This document shows, one piece after another, positions 22,564 to 31,635 of a stretch of 64,000 nt of DNA. The notes beneath the pieces were generated by a model. It saw nothing but the letters and a program-made list of their open reading frames with translations, ran no database searches and was not told the DNA's origin. The stretch is from Sulfurimonas sp. SAG-AH-194-C21. Lineage in GTDB: Bacteria; Campylobacterota; Campylobacteria; Campylobacterales; Sulfurimonadaceae. Position 1 is the first letter of the stretch; every line of letters begins with the position of its first letter. A program made the translations under genes and the position numbers. The DNA is taken from contig NZ_JAEMVC010000003.1 in the NCBI RefSeq assembly GCF_029215985.1, positions 1-64,000 of the forward strand. Direction: 5' to 3'.

Positions 22564-23310
22564 ATGAAATTTAGTGGAAAAAATGTTTTAGTAACAGGTT
22601 CAAGTCGTGGTATTGGTGCAGAGATAGCAAAAACTTTAGCAGGATTTGGTCTTAAAGTATGGATAAACTACAGAAGTGGTGCTGTTGAAGCAGACGCTGT
22701 AAAAGAGGCGATAGAAGCTGATGGTGGCACTGCCGCAGTTATCGGTTTTGATGTGAGTGATGAAGCTGCCTATGTTGATGCGATTAAAACTATAGTAAGT
22801 AGTGATGGTGAGTTGTCTTACCTTGTGAACAATGCAGGTATCACAAATGACAAACTTGCACTTCGTATGAAAACAGAAGATTTTATGTCCGTAATCAATG
22901 CAAACCTCACAGCAACTTTTATCGGAAGTAGAGAATTCTTTAAAGCTGCAAGAAAAAAGAAATTTGGTGCAGTTGTAAACATAGCTTCTATTGTTGGTGA
23001 AACAGGAAATGCAGGACAGACTAACTATACTGCAAGTAAGGGTGGAGTTGTCGCAATGACAAAATCTTTTGCACATGAATCTGCAACAAGTGGTATAAGA
23101 TACAACTCTTTAACGCCAGGTTTTATCTCAACTGAAATGACAGAAGTTTTAAGTGATGAGATAAAAGGTGCAATAAATGCTAAAATCCCTATGAATAGAA
23201 TGGGTCAAGCAAGAGAAGTAGCCGAAGCTACAGCATTTTTACTTTCAGATCATGCAAGTTATATAACGGGTGAAACACTCAAAGTAAATGGCGGAATGAA
23301 TATGGCATAA
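22564..23310 (+). CDS. fabG: 3-oxoacyl-ACP reductase
   Basis: A 248-residue short-chain dehydrogenase. NADP-binding TGSSRGIGAEIA at residues 11-22, NNAG near 90, catalytic serine in NIASIVGE, and the Y-x3-K pair in YTASKGG. Reduces 3-oxoacyl-ACP to 3-hydroxyacyl-ACP in fatty acid elongation. Start follows AAAGGA. It leads the run fabG-acpP-fabF-accA, all fatty acid synthesis. Confidence 0.95.
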   Translation: MKFSGKNVLVTGSSRGIGAEIAKTLAGFGLKVWINYRSGAVEADAVKEAIEADGGTAAVIGFDVSDEAAYVDAIKTIVSSDGELSYLVNNAGITNDKLALRMKTEDFMSVINANLTATFIGSREFFKAARKKKFGAVVNIASIVGETGNAGQTNYTASKGGVVAMTKSFAHESATSGIRYNSLTPGFISTEMTEVLSDEIKGAINAKIPMNRMGQAREVAEATAFLLSDHASYITGETLKVNGGMNMA

Positions 23311-23336
23311 ATGGCACTTATTTAAGCTAATTTTGT

Positions 23337-23342
23337 TATAAT
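23337..23342 (+). promoter_or_regulatory. -10 box of acpP
   Basis: TATAAT with the upstream TTTTGT typical of this phylum, 32 bases before the acpP start. A separate promoter would explain high carrier-protein expression. Confidence 0.55.
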
Positions 23343-23373
23343 TATTCGATTAAATTAAAATACAGGAGCTATA

Positions 23374-23601
23374 ATGGCACTTATCGATGATATTAAAGAA
23401 GTAGTAGTAGAACAACTGAGCGTAGATGTAAAAGAAGTAAAAGAAGACGCAAAATTTGTAGAAGATTTAGGCGCAGATAGTCTAGATGTAGTTGAATTAG
23501 TTATGGCTCTTGAAGAAAAATTCGATATCGAAATTCCTGATGATGAAGCTGAAAAAATTCAAACTGTTGCAGATGTTGTTGCTTACGTAGAAAGCAAGTA
23601 G
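23374..23601 (+). CDS. acpP: Acyl carrier protein
   Basis: A 75-residue acidic protein carrying the phosphopantetheine attachment serine in [10 protein letters not shown] (about residue 35). It holds growing acyl chains for FabG and FabF, encoded on either side. AGGAG site upstream. Followed by strong stem-loops before fabF. Confidence 0.97.
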   Translation: MALIDDIKEVVVEQLSVDVKEVKEDAKFVEDLGADSLDVVELVMALEEKFDIEIPDDEAEKIQTVADVVAYVESK

Positions 23602-23602
23602 T

Positions 23603-23696
23603 CTAAACTAACCTATACTGAGTATTTATACTTGGTTTAGGCCAAATACTTTTAAAAATTCATACTTTCTTAAGTCTGTATCTTTAAAAGTATTTT
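23603..23696 (+). terminator. Paired stem-loops in the acpP-fabF gap
   Basis: First, CTAAAC/GTTTAG (23603-23608 with 23635-23640) encloses further AGTAT/ATACT pairing. Second, a perfect 13-base stem AAATACTTTTAAA/TTTAAAAGTATTT (23644-23656 with 23683-23695) ends in T residues. Together they probably trim expression of fabF relative to acpP, by partial termination or by protecting the acpP message. Confidence 0.5.
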
Positions 23697-23720
23697 ATTA
23701 TTTATGTGGAGAGTGTATAT

Positions 23721-24932
23721 ATGAGAAGAGTAGTAGTAACTGGGTTAGGAATGATAAATTCTGTTGGAAATGATAAAGAGAGTTCTTTTAAAGCTATCTG
23801 TGATGGTGTATGTGGAATTGATACTATTACAATTTTTGATCCAGAAAACTATGCTGTTAAAATAGCTGGGGAAGTAAAGGATTTTGATCCTGCAACTGTT
23901 ATGGCTCCAAAAGAAGTGAAAAAAGCAGATAGATTTATTCATCTTGGACTAAAAGCGGCACAAGAAGCGATGCTTGATGCAAACTTTTCAGATGATATCG
24001 ATTATGAAAGATTTGGTATTAGTGCTGGTTCTGGTATTGGTGGCCTTCCTTCAATTGAGAAAAATTCACTTATTATTGAGAGAAAAGGTCCACGTCGTAT
24101 CTCTCCTTTCTTTATTCCTGGTGCATTAGTAAATATGCTTGGTGGATTTGTTTCAATAGAACATGGAACAAAAGGTCCAAACCTCTCTTCTGTTACAGCT
24201 TGTGCAGCAGGAACTCATGCAATTAGTGAGGCTGTTAAAACTATTATGTGTAATGGTGCTGAGAGAATGTTAGTTGTAGCTGCTGAGTCTGCTATTACTG
24301 GTGCAGGGATTGGTGGTTTTGCTGCTATGAAAGCACTCTCAACTAACAACGAAAACCCAAAAACAGCTTCTCGTCCTTTTGATGCAAACCGTGATGGTTT
24401 TGTTATGGGTGAAGGTGCTGCTTCTTTAGTTTTAGAAGAGTACGAATCAGCAGTAGCACGTGGTGCTAATATTTATGGTGAAATTATTGGTTTTGGTGAA
24501 AGTGGTGATGCAAATCATATCACTACACCATCTCTTGATGGCCCCGCTCGTGCTATGAAAGCGGCTTATAAAATGGCGGGTGAGCCTAAGATAGATTATG
24601 TAAATGCACATGGTACATCTACACCTATCAATGATAAAAACGAAACAGCAGCAGTGAAAGAACTTCTTGGTGATAAAACTCCTCCGATGTCTTCTATTAA
24701 AGGACAATTAGGTCACTGTTTAGGTGCTGCTGGTGGAATCGAAGCTGTAGTATGTTTAATGGCTATGCGTGATGGTATCTTACCTCCGACTATTAACAAC
24801 ACTACAAAAGATGAAAATTGTGATTTAGACTATATTACTGAAGGTGCAAGAAAAGCAGATATAAATATCGCTATGAGCAACTCATTTGGTTTTGGTGGTA
24901 CAAACGGCGTACTTATCTTCAAAAAAATCTAA
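23721..24932 (+). CDS. fabF: 3-oxoacyl-ACP synthase II
   Basis: A 403-residue condensing enzyme. The cysteine nucleophile is in TACAAGTHAI, the two catalytic histidines in NAHGTSTPINDKNE and GQLGHCLGAAGG. I choose the ATG at 23721, preceded by GGAGAG, over an in-frame GTG at 23706 that would itself lie on the binding site. Catalyses chain elongation with malonyl-ACP. Located between acpP and accA. Confidence 0.95.
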   Translation: MRRVVVTGLGMINSVGNDKESSFKAICDGVCGIDTITIFDPENYAVKIAGEVKDFDPATVMAPKEVKKADRFIHLGLKAAQEAMLDANFSDDIDYERFGISAGSGIGGLPSIEKNSLIIERKGPRRISPFFIPGALVNMLGGFVSIEHGTKGPNLSSVTACAAGTHAISEAVKTIMCNGAERMLVVAAESAITGAGIGGFAAMKALSTNNENPKTASRPFDANRDGFVMGEGAASLVLEEYESAVARGANIYGEIIGFGESGDANHITTPSLDGPARAMKAAYKMAGEPKIDYVNAHGTSTPINDKNETAAVKELLGDKTPPMSSIKGQLGHCLGAAGGIEAVVCLMAMRDGILPPTINNTTKDENCDLDYITEGARKADINIAMSNSFGFGGTNGVLIFKKI

Positions 24933-24947
24933 TTAGAAGGGTTTAAT

Positions 24948-25883
24948 TTGGCTACATACTTAGATTTTGAACATAAAATTAAATTTATTCAAGAAGATAT
25001 TATCTCTGCACAAGTTCGTCACGATCATGCAGCGATGGACAAACATAAAATTACATTAGATAAAGAAGTAGAAAAAATCTACTCTAATCTAAGTGACTTC
25101 CAAAAATTACAATTAGCACGACATTTAGATCGTCCTTATGCACTTGATTATATCAATATGATAATGAAAGATAAGTATGAGATTCATGGAGATAGACATT
25201 TCCGTGATGATGCTGCAATAATCTGTTATATGGGCTATATTGGTGATGAGAAAGTGATGGTTATTGGCGAGCAAAAAGGCCGTGGTACTAAAAATAAGCT
25301 CAAACGTAACTTTGGTATGCCACATCCAGAAGGTTATAGAAAAGCTCTGCGTGCTGCAAAAATGGCTGAAAAATTTGGTATGCCTATATTGATGTTAGTA
25401 GATACTCCGGGTGCATATCCTGGTCTTGGTGCAGAAGAAAGAAATCAATCAGAAGCAATTGCTAGAAACCTAATAGAACTCGCTGAAATAGACACTCCTA
25501 CTGTATCTATTGTGATTGGTGAGGGTGGCTCTGGTGGTGCACTTGCTATTGGTGTTGCTGATAGATTCGCTATGATGCGTTATTCTGTATTTTCAGTTAT
25601 CTCTCCTGAAGGCTGTTCTGCTATTTTATGGAATGATCCTAAAAAGAGTGAAGCTGCAACAAACGCGATGAAAATTACACCTACCGATCTTTCTGAGCTT
25701 GGTTTAATTGATGATATTATCAATGAACCACTTATTGGTGCACATAGAGAAAAAGAAGCAGCAGCTGATGCTATTGCAGATTACTTTTTAGCACAAGTAA
25801 AAGAGCTAAAAGCTATGAGTAAAGATGAAAGAATGGATGCCCGTTATAAAAAACTTACAGCTCCTGGTGCATTTAAAGAGTAG
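24948..25883 (+). CDS. accA: Acetyl-CoA carboxylase carboxyltransferase subunit alpha
   Basis: A 311-residue subunit that, with AccD (not in the window), transfers CO2 from biotin carrier to acetyl-CoA to make malonyl-CoA. Typical segments: [12 protein letters not shown], the [10 protein letters not shown] loop, [33 protein letters not shown] and the [12 protein letters not shown] oxyanion site. TTG start behind AGAAGGG, 15 bases after fabF. The 3' end overlaps the convergent exonuclease gene by 11 bases. Confidence 0.96.
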   Translation: MATYLDFEHKIKFIQEDIISAQVRHDHAAMDKHKITLDKEVEKIYSNLSDFQKLQLARHLDRPYALDYINMIMKDKYEIHGDRHFRDDAAIICYMGYIGDEKVMVIGEQKGRGTKNKLKRNFGMPHPEGYRKALRAAKMAEKFGMPILMLVDTPGAYPGLGAEERNQSEAIARNLIELAEIDTPTVSIVIGEGGSGGALAIGVADRFAMMRYSVFSVISPEGCSAILWNDPKKSEAATNAMKITPTDLSELGLIDDIINEPLIGAHREKEAAADAIADYFLAQVKELKAMSKDERMDARYKKLTAPGAFKE

Positions 25884-26688
25884 ACTCTTTTAGTGTATCA
25901 TCCTCTTTAAAAAGAGGGTCAAATTTCGGACGCTTCAATCTTGGAGCACTTTTAGAAAACTTTATCAAATCTTCCACATTATTTAAACTCTCCGTACAAT
26001 TTTTTAAAGACAAAAGAAAAAGCCCATAAGTTGTAAGTACATCACTCATAGCTCGATGATGTGAAGGGTTAGGGTTAAGGGCAAACATATCATTTAAGTA
26101 TCCAAGACCATACCTATAAGAGACTATAGTTCTCTCCGCGAGTGCTAGTGAGCAAAGGGGACGATTAAGGAGAGATTCTAAGCCTACTTTTTGCATACTA
26201 GCAGATATAAAGTTATAGTCAAACTTCACATCATGGGCTACAAAAATAGCATCTCCCAAAAAGAGTTTAAACTCCATAAGTACAGTTTTAAGTTCAGGTG
26301 CATCAAGTGTGTCTTCTACTTTTATACCTGTAAGTTCACTTATAACAGGATTGATCTCTTTGGTAAAAACAAGATTATCAAACCTATCAGTAATCTTTCC
26401 ATTTTTTACTTTTACAGCTGCGAGTTCTATTATCTGGTGCTTATCTACTTTTGAACCATTTGTTTCGATATCGACTATACAAAATTCAGCATCTTTCATC
26501 TTTATGTACTTAGTATCGAAGAAAAAATAACCCTGTCTTTTGATGATGTTAATTCCCTGTGCTTTAGAGACTTCTATAAAAACATCTATACTCTCATCTA
26601 TCTGGGATTTTAAAACTTCTAGGGGCAGACCACGAGTAGCTAAACGCGAGATACTTTTTGCATCAAGAGGAAAAGATTTATTGAGCAT
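25873..26688 (-). CDS. DnaQ-like 3'-5' exonuclease
   Basis: A 271-residue protein. After an N-terminal region of about 75 residues comes a DEDDh exonuclease fold: Exo I VDIETNG, Exo [15 protein letters not shown], Exo [14 protein letters not shown] with the general-base histidine. Similar to DNA polymerase III epsilon-type or RNase T-like proteins of this phylum, which act in proofreading or DNA end trimming. The N-terminal extension is not typical of DnaQ. It overlaps trpF by 11 bases and is the last gene of the rpe-trpF run. Confidence 0.85.
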   Translation of the reverse strand: MLNKSFPLDAKSISRLATRGLPLEVLKSQIDESIDVFIEVSKAQGINIIKRQGYFFFDTKYIKMKDAEFCIVDIETNGSKVDKHQIIELAAVKVKNGKITDRFDNLVFTKEINPVISELTGIKVEDTLDAPELKTVLMEFKLFLGDAIFVAHDVKFDYNFISASMQKVGLESLLNRPLCSLALAERTIVSYRYGLGYLNDMFALNPNPSHHRAMSDVLTTYGLFLLSLKNCTESLNNVEDLIKFSKSAPRLKRPKFDPLFKEDDTLKESTL

Positions 26689-27262
26689 TTTTTATAAAGT
26701 CTTTTACTTTGGCGGGGTCTTTGATACCGTGAGATATTTCTACTCCACTACTTACATCAAGACCGTAAAAACCATATTTTTTAAGACTTGCTACATTTTC
26801 ACTATCGAGCCCACCAGCTAAGATGATTTTTGAGCAGTCAATACCTTCAAACCATTCTATATTTATCCGTTTTCCAGCTCCACCAAAAGCTTCGCAGTAT
26901 GCATCAACAATGCGGTACTCATTTTTAAAATCAATTATATCTTTGGCACTTTTAGCACGAGTTACTTTGATATAGGGAACTTCAAGTGCAGTTATTAAGT
27001 CTTGTGTTGTGTCAAAATGAAGTTGAGCAAGTGTAGCCCCACTATCTTTACATTGGGTATTTATAGTTGCAGCTGACTCGTTTACAAAAAGTGCTACTTT
27101 CTCTATAAAAGGAGGTAATTGAGAGATGATATTTTTAGCGTCTTTGGGAGAGATATATCGAGGTGATTTTTCATAAAAAACAAAACCAAGAGCATTCGCC
27201 CCGGCATTTATTGCAGTAATAGCATCTTTGTAAGATGTTATCCCACAGATTTTTATGCGCAT
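26678..27262 (-). CDS. trpF: Phosphoribosylanthranilate isomerase
   Basis: A 194-residue TIM barrel, third step of tryptophan synthesis. The catalytic cysteine is in KICGIT, the aspartate and phosphate site in LAGGLDSENV and YGLDVSSGVE. Stand-alone here, not in a trp operon. Its start overlaps the end of rpe by one base. Confidence 0.94.
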   Translation of the reverse strand: MRIKICGITSYKDAITAINAGANALGFVFYEKSPRYISPKDAKNIISQLPPFIEKVALFVNESAATINTQCKDSGATLAQLHFDTTQDLITALEVPYIKVTRAKSAKDIIDFKNEYRIVDAYCEAFGGAGKRINIEWFEGIDCSKIILAGGLDSENVASLKKYGFYGLDVSSGVEISHGIKDPAKVKDFIKNAQ

Positions 27263-27906
27263 TATATCTGTAAACTCTCTATAGCAGTTTTGCGGTTCTC
27301 ATTTTTAAAGACATATGACCCAGCAACTACAACATCAACACCAGCTTCTTTAAGGGCCTGAATATTTTTATCATTAACGCCACCATCAACTTCGATAAGA
27401 CAATTTGGATTTAGTTTATTTCGCATTACATTTAAACGTGACGCTTTTTCTATAACTGAGTCGATAAAACTCTGTCCACCAAACCCAGGATTCACACTCA
27501 TAAGTAAAACCATGTCTAAGTCTTTAAGAAGAAATTCTATGCTCTCAGGTGGAGTGTGAGGGTTTAAAACAATAGCGGGTTTAATACCAAGGCTACGAAT
27601 TTTTTGGATGAGACGATGTGGATGTTTTTCTTCTTCTATATGAAAGGAGATATACTCAGGTTTAAGTGGAGCAAAAAGTTCTACAAAAAATGTATTGTTC
27701 TCAACCATCAGGTGAATATCTAAGGGTTTTGTAGCGCATGCAGCTACTGCAGAGACAACAACAGGCCCAATGGTAAGGTTTGGTACGAAATGACCATCCA
27801 TTACATCTACATGAACAAAGTCACAGCCTGCATTACATATCTCTTCTACATCGCGTTGTAAGTTTCCAAAGTCTGCGGATAGAATACTTGGGGCTACTTT
27901 CATCAT
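27262..27906 (-). CDS. rpe: Ribulose-phosphate 3-epimerase
   Basis: A 214-residue TIM-barrel epimerase linking ribulose- and xylulose-5-phosphate. Signature parts: APSILSADFGN, HVDVMDGHFVPN with metal ligands, HLMVEN, SVNPGFGGQ and EVDGGV. Two consecutive ATGs at the start; the second would shorten it by one residue. First gene of rpe-trpF-exonuclease. Confidence 0.96.
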   Translation of the reverse strand: MMKVAPSILSADFGNLQRDVEEICNAGCDFVHVDVMDGHFVPNLTIGPVVVSAVAACATKPLDIHLMVENNTFFVELFAPLKPEYISFHIEEEKHPHRLIQKIRSLGIKPAIVLNPHTPPESIEFLLKDLDMVLLMSVNPGFGGQSFIDSVIEKASRLNVMRNKLNPNCLIEVDGGVNDKNIQALKEAGVDVVVAGSYVFKNENRKTAIESLQI

Positions 27907-27932
27907 GAAATTCCTTTAGATTAATTAGTGAA

Positions 27933-27938
27933 ATTATA
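27933..27938 (-). promoter_or_regulatory. -10 box of rpe
   Basis: TATAAT on the minus strand preceded by TG, 27 bases upstream of the rpe start, with AAAGGA as ribosome site in between. Confidence 0.5.
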
Positions 27939-27952
27939 CAGATATATTGCTT

Positions 27953-29347
27953 TTATCTCGTTAAGAAGAAGATAAACTTGTCATTGTTAAAGGATAAATC
28001 AACTTGAACACCTTTTTTCTCTTGGACTATTTCTAAAAGAGAGTCTATATCTGGGTAAGTACGAGGTAGAGTAATGTTAACACTTATCTTTTCATCAGCT
28101 AAAAGAGTTTTTACTTTTCCTCCTACGATATTTACGAGTTCAGCTAATGTGTCTAAAACTAGTTCCATATCCTCAGTCTCTTCGCCTATGAGAAGTTCAC
28201 AAGCTTTTTTTGCGATTTCTTTAGGAAATACTAATACTACCATTCCATCCATATCCCCATAAAAACCAATAGAACTAGCTATTTTCCCCTCTTTTGAGTC
28301 AATTTGTAGTTTATTAATATTTGCAGACTCTTTTATAGCCTTAGAGTTTGTCATCATCTCAATTGTAGCAACAGTTGCATCTATAAAATTTGGTAGTTCT
28401 GTTACTGTTGTCTTGTTGATAGCTCGCTTGTCTTTTACATTTGCAGCACTACTCGCACCAAGTTCTTCAAGTAGTTCTTTATTTTGTAAGATATCGTCCA
28501 TCTGATTAAAAAACATGATACCAGAGTCTTCAAGTGTCTCTTTAAACTCTTTAGGAGTTTTCTCAAAGCTCATACCAACAAAACAAATAGTAGCATTGTA
28601 TTCTGCACCTGCAGTAGAGAGTTTAGAAAAAAAGTTGAGTGCATGGACATTCATACTTATAACTTTATAGGTATCAAATATAAAGAGCCTAAAGCCAACA
28701 TTAAGAGAGTTGTTATGGTAGGCGATATTAAAAGTATTTCCGATTTCTGCATCTAAAAAGGAGCTTACTGTATAGATGATTGCATTTCCAGTTACACGAG
28801 TGGCTACTTTTTGTCCCATCTGTCCAAGATAAGTGTCTGTTATGATGATATCATAAGCATTCTCAGCACCTGATTTTTCACTAAACTCATTGTAACTTTG
28901 TGCCACGATAGGATTGTGCCCATTATCATGAAGTTCTATGGCCATTGCAGCACGTTGTGACTTGTCTTCATTGTAAAGTAGTATGTTTTTATTTTGATTT
29001 TTATAATTTGCTGAAAATAGCATTGCTATGTCTTGTGATTTGAAGAGTGAGAAGTTTATGTCATCTTGAAAAAAATTGATAATGGCATTATACTTTTTTG
29101 TATCATAATCACAAAAACCAACCGTACAATGGTTGGCAGAACGAACTTTTTGAAACATTTTAACAAAAGAGTCTAATCCATTTCGATTAAAAAAGATAAC
29201 TTTTTTCAAAGATACTAAAATCATATCTGCATTTTGAGCGATAGTCGCTTGGATGTCATCGATGCTTAAAAAAGAGTTACCAGAGGAGCCATCTAAAAAA
29301 CCTTGTGGTGTAAAAACTCCAATACCACTTCTTACAACTGCTCTCAT
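27953..29347 (-). CDS. CheX-like phosphatase domain protein with N-terminal STAS-like and receiver-like parts
   Basis: A 464-residue soluble protein. Residues 1-90 resemble a STAS/anti-anti-sigma-like fold (ILVSLKKVIFFNRNGLDSFVKMFQKV). A central part has receiver-like strands (NILLYNEDKS, DIIITDTYLG) and the last ~140 residues are a CheX/CheC-type domain: NFIDATVATIEMM, then VLDTLAELVNIVGGKVKTLL, which matches the E-x2-N helix of CheX phosphatases. It probably modulates phospho-signalling for chemotaxis or motility. Its start overlaps the HDOD gene by four bases, so both work in one pathway. Confidence 0.72.
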   Translation of the reverse strand: MRAVVRSGIGVFTPQGFLDGSSGNSFLSIDDIQATIAQNADMILVSLKKVIFFNRNGLDSFVKMFQKVRSANHCTVGFCDYDTKKYNAIINFFQDDINFSLFKSQDIAMLFSANYKNQNKNILLYNEDKSQRAAMAIELHDNGHNPIVAQSYNEFSEKSGAENAYDIIITDTYLGQMGQKVATRVTGNAIIYTVSSFLDAEIGNTFNIAYHNNSLNVGFRLFIFDTYKVISMNVHALNFFSKLSTAGAEYNATICFVGMSFEKTPKEFKETLEDSGIMFFNQMDDILQNKELLEELGASSAANVKDKRAINKTTVTELPNFIDATVATIEMMTNSKAIKESANINKLQIDSKEGKIASSIGFYGDMDGMVVLVFPKEIAKKACELLIGEETEDMELVLDTLAELVNIVGGKVKTLLADEKISVNITLPRTYPDIDSLLEIVQEKKGVQVDLSFNNDKFIFFLTR

Positions 29348-30141
29348 GATATCTCCATTAGTTTTGAGAATTCTTCATAAATGTCATTTGCATATTCAAG
29401 CTGAAAGTCAATGAAGTCATTTAACTCTGCTTCTATATATTTTGTTTGTGAGAGTGTATAAAAAAGTAGTAAATGCATCCATTTTCCTAGTTTATCTATT
29501 GTTTCATCCCTAGAAGGTTTTACTCCAGAGGCCGCTTGTAAAATATCTGAGACACTTTGTGGCATTTCCCACTTTTGTGCAATTTGTTGGCAAATGTCAA
29601 AAAGATCAACTCCGCAGAGTCTTTGTAAAACAGTATTTAAATCTATTTGATTGACACTTCTGAGTAGGTCAACATCTTTTTTCTTTTCACAAAAGAGGGC
29701 TTCACTTACAATAATACTCGCAGGAAGTAGAGATATAGATGATAAAATATCACTATCATCAATCTCTAAATGATTTAAAATCTTTTGCCAGTTCATAGAA
29801 AGGTCAGCTTGCAAGTTGTAAAAAACTACACGGTTAAGTCTGAAAAGAACCCATTTAGAAGGAGAAAGTAGGGTCATCATATAGTTGTATACAGTTTGGA
29901 GTGAGCGTGACACTCCAAGGATGCCAAAAATTTGCGATACTTCCGTGACTTCATTTTTAAAACCATATATAGGTTTATTTACAAGAATTTTAAGATAAGA
30001 GCTTAAGGCCTTGTCTTCTTTTGCGGCATTAGCAGCTTTAACTAAGTCTCCAGCATTTAAATGCATAAGAGTCTCTTTGAGTGCTTTTGGGGCTGGAGGT
30101 ATCTTATCTATGAAACTATCGATGGTATCTTTTGTAATCAT
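29344..30141 (-). CDS. HDOD domain signalling protein
   Basis: HDOD proteins are HD-related signalling scaffolds without clear catalysis. Visible here: DKIPPAPKALKETLMHLNAGDL, VNKPIYGFKNEVTEVSQIFGILGVSRSLQTVYNYM (core HDOD) and a helical C-terminal half with an HxW-like QKWEMPQSVSDIL. I start at the ATG at 30141 (265 residues), where the domain begins; the frame is open 41 codons further upstream, but that part reads as hydrophobic non-coding sequence. Coupled to the CheX-like gene. Confidence 0.75.
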   Translation of the reverse strand: MITKDTIDSFIDKIPPAPKALKETLMHLNAGDLVKAANAAKEDKALSSYLKILVNKPIYGFKNEVTEVSQIFGILGVSRSLQTVYNYMMTLLSPSKWVLFRLNRVVFYNLQADLSMNWQKILNHLEIDDSDILSSISLLPASIIVSEALFCEKKKDVDLLRSVNQIDLNTVLQRLCGVDLFDICQQIAQKWEMPQSVSDILQAASGVKPSRDETIDKLGKWMHLLLFYTLSQTKYIEAELNDFIDFQLEYANDIYEEFSKLMEIS

Positions 30142-30259
30142 AATTGTATACTTTATGTTAATGTACATTATTTTAGCTACAATCATATAAAAGTTATCTA
30201 AAACTATCAAATATGTAAAAATGAATATCGGCTTAAGTTGAAGTTTTGCTTTGATTTGG

Positions 30260-30265
30260 TACAAT
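30260..30265 (+). promoter_or_regulatory. -10 box of rpmB
   Basis: TACAAT preceded by TTTGG, 34 bases before the rpmB start, with TTGCTT near the -35 position and AAGGAC as ribosome site. Confidence 0.45.
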
Positions 30266-30299
30266 TCGCAACTTTAAAATATCATTCAAGGACTCTATC

Positions 30300-30488
30300 A
30301 TGGCAAGAAGATGTGCTATTAGCGGCAAAGGCCCTATGAGTGGGAACAATGTTTCTCACGCAAAAAACAGAACAAAGCGTCGTTTTTTATTAAACTTAAG
30401 AACAGTTCGTATCACTTTAGAAGATGGTACTACAAAAAAGATTAAGATCTCTGCAAGAGAGCTTCGTACACTTAAGAAAAATTCGTAA
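30300..30488 (+). CDS. rpmB: 50S ribosomal protein L28
   Basis: A 62-residue basic protein matching bL28: [32 protein letters not shown]. Only one cysteine (C5) is seen, so no zinc-ribbon form. Followed 16 bases later by a potassium channel gene, an order also known from Helicobacter. Confidence 0.96.
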   Translation: MARRCAISGKGPMSGNNVSHAKNRTKRRFLLNLRTVRITLEDGTTKKIKISARELRTLKKNS

Positions 30489-30504
30489 GTAGTAGGAGAA
30501 AGTT

Positions 30505-31635
30505 ATGAATCTTTTAGTAAGGATTCGTAATTTTCTTAATTGGGAGATTACTCCCAAACCTGACCCTAAACTTCTTCCTGAAGTTTATCCCCATCTAAAA
30601 CCATTTCGTTTACCTCTTATACTCACTGTATTTGTTATGCTTATCGGAACTATTGGTTATGTAATAATCGAAGACTTCCCTATATTCGATGCTATCTATC
30701 AAACAGCTATTACTTTTACTACAGTTGGTTTTGGAGAGGTGCATGAACTCTCAAATGTTGGAAAAATCTTTACAATAAACTTGATAATTGCGGGTTTTGC
30801 CGTATTTTCTAGTGCAATAGGTATTTTAGTCTCTGAGTTAAACAAGGGTAAAATCGTTGCAATATTAAAGGAAAGAAGAATGTTATACAAAATTGTTAGA
30901 CTGAAAAAGCACTTTGTTATTTGTCATCATAATGATTATACTATTGAAGTAACGAATCAACTTCGAAAAAATCATATTCCTTTTATTGTAGTGGATCCTC
31001 GTCCTGAGATACATGAGTGGGCGATTGAACATAAGTATCCGCACTATTTACAAGCGGAACCTCATGCTGAACTCTCGATGTTAAAAGCACACCTTCCATC
31101 TGCAAAAGGGCTTATAGCACTTTCAAGTTCTATATCAGATAACATTGCACTCATCGCGTCTGTGAGACTTTTTGAAAAAGAGCATTTTTTACCTCGACCG
31201 TATTATATTATCTCATCTGCTGAGAGTTCGGGTGATGTAGAAAAGCTAAAAAAACTAGGTGCAGATACAGTTGTCAGTCCAACAAAGCTAACAGCACAGC
31301 GTGTGAGTGCAATGGCTGCTCGTCCTGATATGGAAAACTTACTAGAAGAATTTTTATATAAAAGTGATAATCCTTTAGATATGCAAGAGATTTTTGTACC
31401 TAAGTACTCATGGGCAGTGCTTAAAAAACTAAAAGAGACACATATTCGTGAGATGACAAATACCTCAGTTGTCGGAATCACAAAAAAAGATGGTAAGTTT
31501 ATAAGTATGCCAAAAGGGGATGTCCTCGTAACAAGTGAGTGTAAACTACTTGTGATTGGTACACAAAAAGGTATAGCAACTACAAAAGGACTAGTGCGAC
31601 AAAGAATAAAACCTAAGGAACTAAAATTTGTATAA
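30505..31635 (+). CDS. Potassium channel with RCK (TrkA-N) domain
   Basis: A 376-residue channel. Two membrane helices (about 33-55 and 85-110) flank a pore loop with the K+ filter TTVGFGE. The cytoplasmic part begins KHFVICHHNDYTIEVTNQL, a Rossmann-like RCK domain with a modified glycine motif, and ends in a TrkA-C-like region. Similar to Kch/MthK-type two-helix channels that set potassium uptake and membrane potential. Its end overlaps the start of argJ by eight bases. Confidence 0.92.
   Translation: MNLLVRIRNFLNWEITPKPDPKLLPEVYPHLKPFRLPLILTVFVMLIGTIGYVIIEDFPIFDAIYQTAITFTTVGFGEVHELSNVGKIFTINLIIAGFAVFSSAIGILVSELNKGKIVAILKERRMLYKIVRLKKHFVICHHNDYTIEVTNQLRKNHIPFIVVDPRPEIHEWAIEHKYPHYLQAEPHAELSMLKAHLPSAKGLIALSSSISDNIALIASVRLFEKEHFLPRPYYIISSAESSGDVEKLKKLGADTVVSPTKLTAQRVSAMAARPDMENLLEEFLYKSDNPLDMQEIFVPKYSWAVLKKLKETHIREMTNTSVVGITKKDGKFISMPKGDVLVTSECKLLVIGTQKGIATTKGLVRQRIKPKELKFV

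Noticed and set aside
29344-30264. Longer start (306 residues) for the HDOD protein
   Set aside because: The additional 41 residues are hydrophobic and A/T-driven with no domain content; the HDOD homology begins just after the ATG at 30141.
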